11,822 nucleotides of DNA from Acidimicrobiales bacterium (GTDB lineage Bacteria > Actinomycetota > Acidimicrobiia > Acidimicrobiales > CADCSY01): assembly GCA_030447125.1 (NCBI GenBank), contig JAUJLZ010000037.1, forward strand, positions 1 to 11,822, written 5' to 3'. The first letter of the stretch is position 1. Every line of letters begins with the position of its first letter. Shown here in pieces: positions 1 through 7,866 of the stretch. The notes under the pieces were generated by a model. The model had not been told where the DNA came from and did no database searches. It saw only the letters and a program-made list of their open reading frames with translations. The position numbers and the translations under genes were made by a program.

Positions 1-902
1 CCCTCCGGGCAGACGAGCAGCTCGATGCAGGTGTCGCGGATGGCGGGAGCGAAGAACACGTCGTCGGGAGCGAAGCCGAGGGGTGCATAGGTCCGGGAGC
101 TGACACCGACCACCTCGCCGCTGGCGTTGACCAGTGGCGCGCCCTGGAACTGCATGCCGATGGGAGTGTCGTGTTGGATCCCGGCGGCGCTCACGTCGCC
201 CACCAGGCCCTGGCTGGCCGACCCGCCCGCGGCGCCCAGGCCCGAGATGGAGAACACCCGCTCACCCGTACGGGTGCCGCTGGCCCAAGCCAGGCGCTCC
301 ACCCCGCCCTCGGGGATCGACAGCAGGGCCAGGTCGCGGCCCTCCTCCCAGCTCACCAGGGTGGCGACCAGCTCCTCGTCACCTTGGCGCACCCGGATCT
401 CCGGACCCGGCTCCCGGGTGGCGGCGCTGATCGTGGCGAACGACGTGACCAGGAAGCTTTGCTCGGCGTCGGAGAACACCACAAAGGCGCTGCCCACCGA
501 CGGGGCCCCGTCCTCGTCGAGGGTGGTGACGAAGTACGTCGACGGTGACACCCGCTCGACAAGTTGTTCCAAGGTGTCGCCGGTGGCCCCCAGCTGCTGG
601 AGGGGCTCAAGCTCGGCTCGCACCGCAGCCTTGGCCTCCTCCTGTTCGGTGTCGATGATCGCCACCGCGGTGTCGAGGCGCTCGTCGAAGGTGGAGGCGT
701 ACTCCACCCCCCGGTCCAAGCGGTAGGCGTAGTAGGCGTAGAGGACGGCGCCGCTGAAGGCGGCACCGAGCGCCGCGGCCAGGATCAGGGCGCTGATCCC
801 CAGCACCGAGCGGGGGAGCAGGCGGCCCTGCCAGTCGGCGGGGGGGCGGTCGCGGCGAAGGGGTCGGGAGCGCCGAAGGTGACCGGGCCTCTCGGAGGAC
901 AT
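1..902 (-). CDS. Membrane-anchored trypsin/HtrA-like protein, catalytically degenerate (partial)
   Basis: The frame runs from ATG at 902 through the left edge, so 300 residues are visible and the C-terminus is missing. A basic cytoplasmic tail (1-31) precedes one membrane segment (about 32-58), a charged linker that may be helical (about 70-105) and a chymotrypsin-fold domain placed outside the membrane. Fold landmarks are GSAFVV (137-142), LVTSFATI (151-158), RDLALLSI (189-196) and QGAPLVN (253-259). In active S1C proteases these are LVTNAHVV, DLAVLKV and GNSGGPLVN. Here the His position is Ala156 and the Ser position is Gln253, while Asp190 remains. It is therefore probably a pseudoprotease acting as a sensor, scaffold or ligand binder; that role is inferred. 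Cys292 and Cys298 could form a disulfide. It diverges from fxsA, and the start is supported by a -10 box 8 nt upstream. Confidence 0.85.
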   Translation of the reverse strand, partial: MSSERPGHLRRSRPLRRDRPPADWQGRLLPRSVLGISALILAAALGAAFSGAVLYAYYAYRLDRGVEYASTFDERLDTAVAIIDTEQEEAKAAVRAELEPLQQLGATGDTLEQLVERVSPSTYFVTTLDEDGAPSVGSAFVVFSDAEQSFLVTSFATISAATREPGPEIRVRQGDEELVATLVSWEEGRDLALLSIPEGGVERLAWASGTRTGERVFSISGLGAAGGSASQGLVGDVSAAGIQHDTPIGMQFQGAPLVNASGEVVGVSSRTYAPLGFAPDDVFFAPAIRDTCIELLVCPE

Positions 903-910
903 AGCCACGC

Positions 911-916
911 AGGGTA
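911..916 (-). promoter_or_regulatory. Leaderless-type -10 box for the pseudoprotease gene
   Basis: Read on the minus strand this is TACCCT, followed by 8 nt and then the ATG at 902. No purine-rich ribosome binding site lies before the ATG. A TANNNT box this close to the start fits a leaderless transcript, common in Actinomycetota. I see no convincing -35. Confidence 0.45.
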
Positions 917-923
917 GTGGCGG

Positions 924-937
924 GGGCACGGGTGCCC
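924..937. promoter_or_regulatory. 14-bp inverted repeat between divergent promoters
   Basis: GGGCAC-GG-GTGCCC is a perfect 6-bp inverted repeat with a 2-bp centre. It lies in the 76-bp gap between the pseudoprotease gene and fxsA, about where the -35 of the minus-strand promoter would be. It could be an operator. GC-rich DNA makes short palindromes fairly common, so this is weak. Confidence 0.25.
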
Positions 938-964
938 ACGGCGGGAGGGACGGGCGGGCCTGGG

Positions 965-970
965 TAGCCT
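965..970 (+). promoter_or_regulatory. Leaderless-type -10 box for fxsA
   Basis: TAGCCT lies 8 nt before the GTG at 979, the same spacing as for several other genes in this window. There is no Shine-Dalgarno sequence in between. This supports GTG 979 as both the transcript 5' end region and the start codon. Confidence 0.5.
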
Positions 971-978
971 GGCCGGCA

Positions 979-1383
979 GTGGCCGCGCTCTTCGTCTTGG
1001 TCTTCCTGGTCGTCCCCCTGGTCGAGCTCTACGTGCTCATCCAAGTGGGCTCGGCCATCGGCGCGCTGCCCACCGTCGCCCTGCTCGTCCTCATGGGGGT
1101 GGTGGGAGGCTGGCTCATGAAGCGGGAGGGCCTGGGCGTCATCCGGGGGGTCCAGTCCCAGCTCCGGTCGGGCCGGGTCCCGGCGGCCGAGGTGGTCGAC
1201 GGCTTCTTGATCCTCTTCGGGGGTGCGCTCATGCTCACCCCCGGCTTCCTCAGCGACGCCCTCGGGTTGGCTCTGTTGATCCCGCCGGTGCGCGCCCTCG
1301 TGCGGGCGGGCCTGGCCCGCCGTCTACGCCACCGGGTGATCGGCCGCCACGGGGGCGGCCGTCGGGGCTCTCTGGACGTCTGA
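979..1383 (+). CDS. fxsA: FxsA family cytoplasmic membrane protein
   Basis: A 134-residue integral membrane protein of the FxsA family. In E. coli the family is known for relieving exclusion of phage T7 by the F plasmid when overproduced; its normal biochemical role is not established. Visible features are an N-terminal hydrophobic segment (2-22, with the typical PLVELYVLIQVG), a second (30-45), the family motif GGWLMKREG (43-51), then a hydrophobic hairpin with GGALMLTPGFLSDALG (81-96) and a third stretch to about 103. The tail is Arg-rich and presumably cytoplasmic. Length and motif order match the family well. It starts with GTG, chosen because of the -10 box 8 nt upstream and the immediate onset of the first membrane segment. 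It stands alone, diverging from the pseudoprotease gene. Confidence 0.9.
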   Translation: MAALFVLVFLVVPLVELYVLIQVGSAIGALPTVALLVLMGVVGGWLMKREGLGVIRGVQSQLRSGRVPAAEVVDGFLILFGGALMLTPGFLSDALGLALLIPPVRALVRAGLARRLRHRVIGRHGGGRRGSLDV

Positions 1384-1409
1384 CCCGAGGTCGAGACTGT
1401 CGAGGCTGC

Positions 1410-1595
1410 TCAGCGGCCGCGCAGGCGACCGCGTGTGCCACGCGACTGGCTCGTCGGGCCACCTTCTTTGGTGTCGCCGTGCTTGGGGCCGGCGCTGCCC
1501 TCGACCGTCTGGGCGCCGCCGCCCTCCTCGTCCTGGACGCCCGAGGTACCGAGCTCGGAGTAGCCCCCGTCCTCGGTCTGGGTGAGCGCCGGCAT
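1410..1595 (-). CDS. Small hydrophilic protein, unknown function
   Basis: A minus-strand frame of 61 residues that I do not recognise. It is rich in Gly, Glu, Asp, Thr and Ser, has no hydrophobic core and no Cys, and is polar in charge: the first half is acidic (TEDGGY, QDEEGGG) and the end is basic (SRGTRGRLRGR). It is probably disordered and might bind nucleic acid through the tail; that is inference. Evidence that it is real: third codon positions are almost all G or C from here on, whereas codons further upstream in the same open frame (to 1667) are not. AGGAAG lies 9 nt before this ATG. ATG at 1604 is an alternative start, but that site would then sit too close. It could still be a chance frame. 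Confidence 0.45.
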   Translation of the reverse strand: MPALTQTEDGGYSELGTSGVQDEEGGGAQTVEGSAGPKHGDTKEGGPTSQSRGTRGRLRGR

Positions 1596-1674
1596 GGTCG
1601 ACATCTTCCTGGTGCCCCTGAGACGAGCAGGTGAAGCCCAGGCGGTATCCATTCCCTCAAGGATCATGAAGAAA

Positions 1675-1680
1675 AACCTA
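1675..1680 (-). promoter_or_regulatory. Candidate -10 box for the small gene
   Basis: On the minus strand this reads TAGGTT. A start of transcription about 7 nt downstream would give a leader of roughly 70 nt before ATG 1595. An ATG also lies 7 nt downstream at 1667, but codon use argues against coding there. Confidence 0.3.
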
Positions 1681-1719
1681 CCACCGGCGAAACCGTCGAA
1701 CCAGGCGTGTCGGCGCCCC

Positions 1720-1725
1720 TAGGCT
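1720..1725 (+). promoter_or_regulatory. -10 box and ribosome binding site of the ABC operon
   Basis: TAGGCT would start transcription near 1733. GAGGAGG (1740-1746) follows, 5 nt before the ATG at 1752. This gives a short leader of about 20 nt with a strong ribosome binding site, unlike the leaderless pattern at other genes here. The divergent box at 1675-1680 lies 40 bp away. Confidence 0.5.
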
Positions 1726-1751
1726 CACCCGTCGCACCCGAGGAGGCATCC

Positions 1752-2492
<741 letters not shown>

Positions 2493-2505
2493 TGGGCTCC
2501 ACCGC

Positions 2506-5364
2506 GTGATCATCGTCGCTCTGGCGTCCCTGCCCTTCGTGTTCCTCGCCGCCCGCCGGCCGGTGCTGCGTCGCCTGGCCCTGCGCAACGCCGCTCGGCG
2601 TCCGCGCGAGACCGCCCTGGTGATCTTGGGCTCGCTCCTGGGCACCGCCATCATCACCGGATCCATGGTGGTGGGCGACACGCTCGACGCGTCCCTGCGC
2701 CAAGGGGCCCAGACCAAGCTGGGTCCGATCGACGAGCTCATCAGCACCGCCTCGGCGAGTGAACAGGGCGAGCTGTCCGGTCGGCTCCAGGCCCTCGACG
2801 CCGACAGCGAGGTGATCGACGGGGTCCTGGCCCTGTCCACCCTGCCCGCGGCCGTCGCCGTCCCCGGACCTGATGGCGAACCGGTCCGGGCCGAGCCCAC
2901 GGCCAGCGTGGTCGAGGTCGACTTCGGCGCCGCCCGGGCCTTTGGGTCCGACCCGGTCGCCACCGGTGTCGACGGTCCCACCCCCGAGCCGGGCCACACC
3001 GCGTTGGGCGAGGATCTGGCCGAAGCGCTGGGCGTGGGAGGGGGAGACACGGTGACCCTCTACGCCTTTGGTCGCCAGCTCGACCTGGTGGTCGACCGGG
3101 TCCTCGCCCAGCAGGGCATCGCCGGGTTCTCGCCCGGGTTCGGCAGTCGGTCTCCGAACCTGTTCGTGGCCCCGGGCACGCTGGCCGACCTGGCGGCCGA
3201 CGCCCCGGCTGAGACCGCCCCGCCGTCGACGTTGGTCGCCGTCTCCAATCGCGGCGGACCGCTTGAGGGGGCGGAGGCGACGGCGGAGGCGACGGCGGCC
3301 ATCACCGCCCACCTCGGATCGCCGCCGGGCGGGCTGGCCACCGCCAAGGCCGACCTGCTGGCCGACGCTGAGGCGGTGGGCTCGGAGTTCACCGAGCTCT
3401 TCGGCTCCATCGGCTTCTTCAGCGTCATCGCCGGGATCCTGCTGCTCGTCAACATCTTCGTGATGCTGGCCCAGGAGCGGAAGGCGGAGATGGGGATGCT
3501 GCGGGCGGTGGGGCTGCGCCGGGCCAGCCTGGTGGGATCGTTCAGCCTCGAGGGGTGGATGTACGCCCTGGCCTCAGCCCTGCTCGGGGCTCTGGTGGGC
3601 ATCGGCATCGGTCGGGTGGTGGCCGGGGTGGCAGCCGACATCTTTGGCGGGGCCGAGCAGTCCCTGGAGCTGACCTTCGCCGTCGACGCCGCCAGCGTCG
3701 AGTCGGGCTTCGCCGTCGGCTTCTTCATCTCGCTGCTCACCGTGGTCCTCACCTCGCTGTCGATCGCCCGGGTCAACGTCATCCGGGCCATCCGTGACCT
3801 GCCCGAGCCCCCGGCCCTGCGGACCCGGCTGCGCTCCTTGGTCGCCGGCGCCGTGGTGGTGCTGGCTGCAGGGGCCTGGACCTCGTCGGGCATCCCCGGT
3901 GACGAGCCCTACGCCACGTTGGCCGGACCGGTGCTGGTGCTGGCCGGCCTCGTCCCCCTCCTGTCCCGGTTCCTGCCCCGTCGTCTCCTCATCTCGGTGG
4001 CGGCGGTCGGCGTCCTGGTCTGGGGCATCAGCGCCTTTGGTCTGTTGCCTGACGCCTTCGAGGGCGTCGAGATCCCCATCTTCGTGGTCCAGGGTCTCAT
4101 CCTCACCGCCGCCGCCGTGGCCCTGGTCACCCAGAACCAGGAAGCCCTCGGCGCCGTGGTGCGCCGCTTCGGCGGCGGACGCTCGATGGCGGTGCGCCTG
4201 GGCCTGGCCTACCCCCTGGCCCGTCGCTTCCGCACGGGGATGATCCTGGCCATGTACAGCCTGGTGGTCTTCACCCTGGTGTTCATCGTGGTGTTGAGCA
4301 ACCTGTTCTCCAGCCAGGTCGACACCTTCACGGCCGACGTGGCCGGGGGCTTCGACCTGCAGCTCTCGTCCAACGCCGCCAACCCGGTGCCCGTCGGCGA
4401 GGTCCGCGCCCGCGACGACGTGGTCACCGCCGCCACCCTGGCCGACGCCGGTGCGCAGTTCCGCACCCCGCGGACCGAAGGGGAGTTCGAGGACTGGTTC
4501 GTCACCGGCATCGACGAGGTGTTCGTCGACCAGGGTCCCACTGGCCTCGGCGACCTCGGCACCTATCCCGATGCCGAGGCCGCGTACCGGGCCGTGCTGG
4601 GCGACCCCGGGCTGGTGATCGTCAGCGACTTCTTCCTCCAGGACGGAGGCGGGCCGCCCGAGGAGGCCCTGGCTCCGGGCGAAAGCATCACCCTGCGCGA
4701 TCCCGTCTCGGGTCGGACGCGCGACCTCACCATCGCCGCCCTGGCCGACAGCTCCTTCGCCAACGCCGGCGCCTACGTCTCACAGGACTCCCTGATCGAG
4801 CTCTACGGGCCCCGAGCTACGGCCAACCGCATTCTCGTGGCCACCGCAGCCGGTGCAGATCCGGGCGAGGTGGCGGCCGAGCTCAACGCCACCTACCTGG
4901 CCAACGGGGCCGAGGCCGAGACGTTCCGGGAGCTGGTGGCCACCAACCTGGCGAGCCAGACCCAGTTCTTCCGCCTCATGCAGGGCTACCTGGCCCTGGG
5001 CTTGGTGGTGGGCATCGCCGGGTTGGGCGTGGTCATGGTGCGGGCGGTACGGGAGCGCCGGCGCCAGATCGGCGTGCTGCGGGCCCTGGGCTACCCGTCG
5101 GGGGCGGTCAGGCGGGCCTTTGTGGTCGAGTCCGCCTTCGTGGCCGCCGAGGGCATCTTCATCGGCACCACCCTGGCCCTGATCACCGCCTGGCAGCTCG
5201 TGGGCAACGACACCTTCGGCGACGACCTCCCCTTCGCCGTGCCCTGGGCTGAGGTGGCCCTGCTGGTGGCGGTCACCTTCGTGGTGTCCCTGCTGGCCAC
5301 CGCCGCCCCCGCCCAGCAGGCGTCGCGCATCAGGCCGGCGGTGGCGCTCAGGCTGGCTGACTGA
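2506..5364 (+). CDS. FtsX-type ABC permease with two large external domains
   Basis: A 952-residue permease, second gene of the ABC operon. It begins with GTG 13 nt after the ATPase stop; the ribosome binding site is weak, so translational coupling is likely. Order: an N-terminal hydrophobic stretch and membrane helix (about 36-56), a first external domain (about 57-295), a FtsX core of three helices (about 300-425, containing the cytoplasmic EMGMLRAVGLRRASL), four closely spaced extra helices (about 446-540), another helix (about 578-602), a second external domain (about 603-825), then the second FtsX core (about 828-935, with RQIGVLRALGYPSGAV) and the short end RPAVALRLAD. This duplicated layout with central extra helices is typical of large Gram-positive and actinobacterial MacB/LolCDE-like permeases, often annotated as lipoprotein or peptide exporters. 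The real substrate cannot be read from the sequence. Confidence 0.92.
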   Translation: MIIVALASLPFVFLAARRPVLRRLALRNAARRPRETALVILGSLLGTAIITGSMVVGDTLDASLRQGAQTKLGPIDELISTASASEQGELSGRLQALDADSEVIDGVLALSTLPAAVAVPGPDGEPVRAEPTASVVEVDFGAARAFGSDPVATGVDGPTPEPGHTALGEDLAEALGVGGGDTVTLYAFGRQLDLVVDRVLAQQGIAGFSPGFGSRSPNLFVAPGTLADLAADAPAETAPPSTLVAVSNRGGPLEGAEATAEATAAITAHLGSPPGGLATAKADLLADAEAVGSEFTELFGSIGFFSVIAGILLLVNIFVMLAQERKAEMGMLRAVGLRRASLVGSFSLEGWMYALASALLGALVGIGIGRVVAGVAADIFGGAEQSLELTFAVDAASVESGFAVGFFISLLTVVLTSLSIARVNVIRAIRDLPEPPALRTRLRSLVAGAVVVLAAGAWTSSGIPGDEPYATLAGPVLVLAGLVPLLSRFLPRRLLISVAAVGVLVWGISAFGLLPDAFEGVEIPIFVVQGLILTAAAVALVTQNQEALGAVVRRFGGGRSMAVRLGLAYPLARRFRTGMILAMYSLVVFTLVFIVVLSNLFSSQVDTFTADVAGGFDLQLSSNAANPVPVGEVRARDDVVTAATLADAGAQFRTPRTEGEFEDWFVTGIDEVFVDQGPTGLGDLGTYPDAEAAYRAVLGDPGLVIVSDFFLQDGGGPPEEALAPGESITLRDPVSGRTRDLTIAALADSSFANAGAYVSQDSLIELYGPRATANRILVATAAGADPGEVAAELNATYLANGAEAETFRELVATNLASQTQFFRLMQGYLALGLVVGIAGLGVVMVRAVRERRRQIGVLRALGYPSGAVRRAFVVESAFVAAEGIFIGTTLALITAWQLVGNDTFGDDLPFAVPWAEVALLVAVTFVVSLLATAAPAQQASRIRPAVALRLAD

Positions 5365-5402
5365 GGTTGGTCGCGGCCGTCGAGGCCCTGGCTCGGGCGC
5401 CG

Positions 5403-6572
5403 CTACTTGGGGCCGAGGGCGGCTTCGACGTTGTCGAGCAGGCGAGCACTGCAGCCGGCCATGTCGACGGGCGGGATGGCCTCTTCGACGATGCGTCGGG
5501 CGATGGTCCGGAAGGCCTCGGCCGCCGGGCCGTCGCCCAGGGTGACAGGGATCCCGGTGTCGCCCCCGGCGCTGACCGCGGGCTCGATGGGGATCTGGCC
5601 GAGCAGGGGGCTGCCGATGTCGTGGGCCAGCGCGGCTCCGCCCCCTGAGCCGAACAAGGCGTAGTCCCCGCCGTGTTCGCAGGTGAAGCTGGACATGTTC
5701 TCGATGACCCCGGCGATGCGCAGGTAGGTCTTGCGGGCCATGTCGGCAGCCCGGGCGGCCACCTTCTGGGCACCCACCGCCGGGGTGGTGACGATGAGCA
5801 TCTCGGCCCGGGGCAGCATGCGGGCCAGGCCCATCTGCACGTCTCCGGTCCCGGGAGGCATGTCGATGAGCAGGTAGTCCATCGGCCCCCAGCGCACGTC
5901 CTCGACGAAGTGCTGCACGGCCCGGTTGAGCATGAAGCCCCGCCACATCACCGCCGAGTCCTCCTGGTCGACCAGGAAGCGCATGGAGACGACCTTCAAC
6001 AGCCCCTCGCCCACCTGCTTCTCGTGGGGGACGATCTTCTTCTCTCCCTCCACCCCGGCCAGACGCCCGCCCAGGCCGAGCATGCGGGGTACCGAGTACC
6101 CGCCGATGTCGGCATCCATGACCCCGACGGTGAAGCCCTGGTCGGCGAGGGCTACGGCGAGGTTGACCGTGACCGACGACTTGCCCACGCCCCCCTTGCC
6201 CGAGGCGACGGTGACCACGCGGGTGGTGGCCGGGATCTCGGTCTCGGGCGCTCGCTCCCGGGCGTTCCAGCGGGCCTTGGCCATGGCCGCCGTCTTCTCC
6301 TCCTGGTTCATCTCGGTCCAGCGGATGTCGACCTTGGTGACCCCGGGCGCACTGCCCACCCGGGCCCGGACGTCTTTTTGGATCTGGGCCCGGAGGGGAC
6401 ATCCAGCGGTGGTGAGGGCGACGGTGACCGTGACGGTCCCGTCATCGCCGACGACGGCGTCCTTGGCCATGCCCAACTCGACGATGTCGCTGCCGAGCTC
6501 CGGGTCGATGACGCCCCGAAGCAGGGCCATGACATCGTCAGACGTCGGGCGGGCGGCGGCAGCGGTGACCAT
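5403..6572 (-). CDS. mrp: Mrp/ApbC iron-sulfur carrier P-loop ATPase
   Basis: A 389-residue cytosolic P-loop ATPase of the Mrp/ApbC/Nbp35 family, which carries Fe-S clusters to target proteins. An N-terminal MIP18/DUF59 domain (about 10-88) holds the conserved TTAGCPL with Cys58. The ATPase follows: deviant Walker A GKGGVGKSS (125-133), DADIGGYSVPRMLG (153-166), Walker B-like LLIDMPPGTGDVQ (234-246) and TTPAVGAQK (262-270). The usual cluster-binding CxxC is altered: the segment reads FTCEHGGD (296-303), with Cys298 kept and the second Cys replaced by Gly. Cys374 near the end is another thiol. I chose ATG 6572 because a TAGAAT box ends 7 nt upstream; ATG 6581 lies inside that box. Its divergent neighbour is a SufR-like regulator, consistent with joint control of Fe-S delivery. 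Confidence 0.93.
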   Translation of the reverse strand: MVTAAAARPTSDDVMALLRGVIDPELGSDIVELGMAKDAVVGDDGTVTVTVALTTAGCPLRAQIQKDVRARVGSAPGVTKVDIRWTEMNQEEKTAAMAKARWNARERAPETEIPATTRVVTVASGKGGVGKSSVTVNLAVALADQGFTVGVMDADIGGYSVPRMLGLGGRLAGVEGEKKIVPHEKQVGEGLLKVVSMRFLVDQEDSAVMWRGFMLNRAVQHFVEDVRWGPMDYLLIDMPPGTGDVQMGLARMLPRAEMLIVTTPAVGAQKVAARAADMARKTYLRIAGVIENMSSFTCEHGGDYALFGSGGGAALAHDIGSPLLGQIPIEPAVSAGGDTGIPVTLGDGPAAEAFRTIARRIVEEAIPPVDMAGCSARLLDNVEAALGPK

Positions 6573-6579
6573 CGCCTGC

Positions 6580-6585
6580 ATTCTA
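6580..6585 (-). promoter_or_regulatory. Leaderless-type -10 box for mrp
   Basis: On the minus strand this is TAGAAT, 7 nt before ATG 6572. It overlaps the alternative ATG at 6581, which could not be translated from a transcript starting downstream. This decides the mrp start. Confidence 0.5.
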
Positions 6586-6600
6586 ACGGGGAAGGCCGTG

Positions 6601-6606
6601 TAAACT
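6601..6606 (+). promoter_or_regulatory. Leaderless-type -10 box for the SufR-like gene, with possible operator
   Basis: TAAACT lies 9 nt before ATG 6616. Between it and the divergent mrp box is an imperfect inverted repeat, TAACGG (6584-6589) against CCGTGTA (6596-6602, one bulged base), whose outer TA steps are part of the two -10 boxes. A regulator bound here would cover both promoters. The 8-base direct repeat TCGCCTGC occurs at 6572 and 6606. Confidence 0.4.
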
Positions 6607-6615
6607 CGCCTGCTG

Positions 6616-7314
6616 ATGGACCCTGGCCAGCACCGCCTCGCCCTGTTGAAGGCGTTGGGCGACAACACCCGCTACGCCATCTACCTGGAGCTGGCCCGCT
6701 CACCGGTGCCCCGCTCGACGGCCGAGGTGGCCGAGTCGCTCGACCTGCACCCCAACAGCGTGCGCCCCCACCTGGAGCGCATGCGCGAGGTCGGCCTGTT
6801 GGCGGTGGAGACCGAGGGACGAGGTGGCGTGGGTCGCCCCCAGCACCTCTACTCCCTGGAGCCCGACGCCCCCTCGTTGGGCCTGGAGCCCCCGCCCATG
6901 CCGCTGCTGGCCCGCTTGTTGGCCCAGGTGGCGGCCTCGGTCGGCGTGGCCGCCGAGGAGGCGGCCGAGGTCGGTCGAGAACAGGGCCGGGCCTCGGTCC
7001 CCTGGGGTGCCCCGGCTCCTACCGGCGTGGTCTCGGGTGAGGAGGACGGCCTGTCTACCTGCGTGGAGGCGTTGGTGGCCGAACTGGCCCGACTCGGCTT
7101 CGACCCGGCCGTGGCCGGCGACGGAGACAGCGCCGTGGTGGCCTTCACCCACTGCCCCTTCGCCGAGTTGGCCCAGGCCCACCCCGAGATCGTGTGCCAC
7201 CTCCACCGAGGGATGGTCGAGGGCTTCGTGGAGGCCCGGGGCGGAGCCGAGGTGGGATCCTTTGGGACCTTGCTCGACCGCCGACCCTGTCGGGTCGAGC
7301 TGTCCCGGGTTTGA
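6616..7314 (+). CDS. SufR-like winged-helix regulator, probable Fe-S sensor
   Basis: A 232-residue regulator with an ArsR/DeoR-like winged helix at the N-terminus (about 5-82; helix-turn-helix around STAEVAESLDLHPNSVRPHL, wing around GRGGVGRPQHLYSL) and a C-terminal sensing domain. The latter carries FTHCPFAELAQAHPEIVC (177-194) and RRPC (222-225). Cys180, Cys194 and Cys225 have spacings close to the three Cys that bind the cluster in SufR of cyanobacteria and mycobacteria, as I recall them; Cys149 is a fourth. SufR represses Fe-S assembly genes while it holds its cluster. Its position between mrp (divergent) and an A-type carrier gene supports the same job here. Regulation of these two neighbours is inferred. 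ATG 6616 is preceded by a -10 box and no ribosome binding site. Confidence 0.82.
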   Translation: MDPGQHRLALLKALGDNTRYAIYLELARSPVPRSTAEVAESLDLHPNSVRPHLERMREVGLLAVETEGRGGVGRPQHLYSLEPDAPSLGLEPPPMPLLARLLAQVAASVGVAAEEAAEVGREQGRASVPWGAPAPTGVVSGEEDGLSTCVEALVAELARLGFDPAVAGDGDSAVVAFTHCPFAELAQAHPEIVCHLHRGMVEGFVEARGGAEVGSFGTLLDRRPCRVELSRV

Positions 7315-7325
7315 GGACGTGGCGG

Positions 7326-7331
7326 TAGGCT
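7326..7331 (+). promoter_or_regulatory. -10 box and palindrome upstream of the A-type carrier gene
   Basis: TAGGCT would start transcription near 7338-7340 and give a leader of about 60 nt before ATG 7401. A perfect 10-bp palindrome, CGGTCGACCG (7341-7350), lies right at the predicted transcript start and could be an operator. A ribosome binding site GGAGGAG (7387-7393) sits 7 nt before the ATG. The gene thus has its own promoter although it follows the regulator by only 86 bp. Confidence 0.4.
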
Positions 7332-7400
7332 GGTGCGTGCCGGTCGACCGAGGCGGGCCGCCGTCGTGGTGGCCGCTTCCCGAGGTGGAGGAGTCCAGCC

Positions 7401-7778
7401 ATGAGCAACATCGCAACCGATCAGGTGCAGCCGATCATCGGCCGTGGCCCGTCGATGACGATCAACGTCAGTGACGCGGCCGCCGCCAAGGTCAAGCAGC
7501 TCCTCGAGGAAGAGGGCGACGCCGAGTTGGCCCTGCGGGTGGCGGTGCGCCCCGGCGGGTGCTCGGGCTTCAGCTACGAGATGTACTTCGACAACGAGCT
7601 GGCGGCCGACGACATCAAGCACGACGTGGCCGGCGTGCGCGTGGTCACCGATCCGGCCAGCATGCGGATGCTCGCCGGCGCCACCCTGGAGTACAAGGAC
7701 GGCTTGCAGGGCGCCGGGTTCTCCATCAACAACCCCAACGCCCAGCGGAGCTGCGGCTGCGGGCAGTCCTTCTCCTAA
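7401..7778 (+). CDS. A-type iron-sulfur carrier (HesB/IscA/ErpA family)
   Basis: A 125-residue cytosolic A-type carrier, which binds a [2Fe-2S] or [4Fe-4S] cluster or iron and passes it to apo-proteins. The three invariant cysteines are present: Cys54 in RPGGCSGFSYEM, and Cys118 and Cys120 in SCGCGQSF at the C-terminus. The HesB domain covers about 19-122. The first 18 residues (including IATDQVQPIIGRG) are a small extension absent from most homologues. An internal ATG at 7455 begins the conserved core but has no ribosome binding site, whereas ATG 7401 has a strong one, so I keep the longer form. It follows the SufR-like regulator on the same strand and is probably one of its targets (inference). 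IscA, ErpA and SufA subtypes cannot be told apart here. Confidence 0.94.
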   Translation: MSNIATDQVQPIIGRGPSMTINVSDAAAAKVKQLLEEEGDAELALRVAVRPGGCSGFSYEMYFDNELAADDIKHDVAGVRVVTDPASMRMLAGATLEYKDGLQGAGFSINNPNAQRSCGCGQSFS

Positions 7779-7806
7779 CCCCATTGCGGCGCTGAACGCG
7801 TGCCCG

Positions 7807-7866
7807 CCGGGCGGGTCCTGTCACCGAGCGGACTCCCCACCCCGGGCCCTCGGGGCGCCCGCCCGG
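7807..7866. repeat. Palindromic element A, 29 nt after the carrier gene
   Basis: A 60-base imperfect palindrome. Outer arms CCGGGCGGG (7807-7815) and CCCGCCCGG (7858-7866) pair perfectly over 9 bp; inner arms CCGAG (7824-7828) and CTCGG (7849-7853) add 5 bp. Its left half shares 20 identical bases (7812-7831) with element B. It lies between convergent genes and may also act as a terminator. Confidence 0.55.

Noticed and set aside
4780..6402. A 540-codon open frame on the minus strand across the permease end and mrp
   Set aside because: It is out of frame with mrp on the same strand and antisense to the permease. The product is Arg/Gly/His-rich with no domain.
5673..7040. A 455-codon plus-strand frame through mrp and the SufR-like gene
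   Set aside because: It conflicts with two well-supported genes in other frames and gives a low-complexity product.
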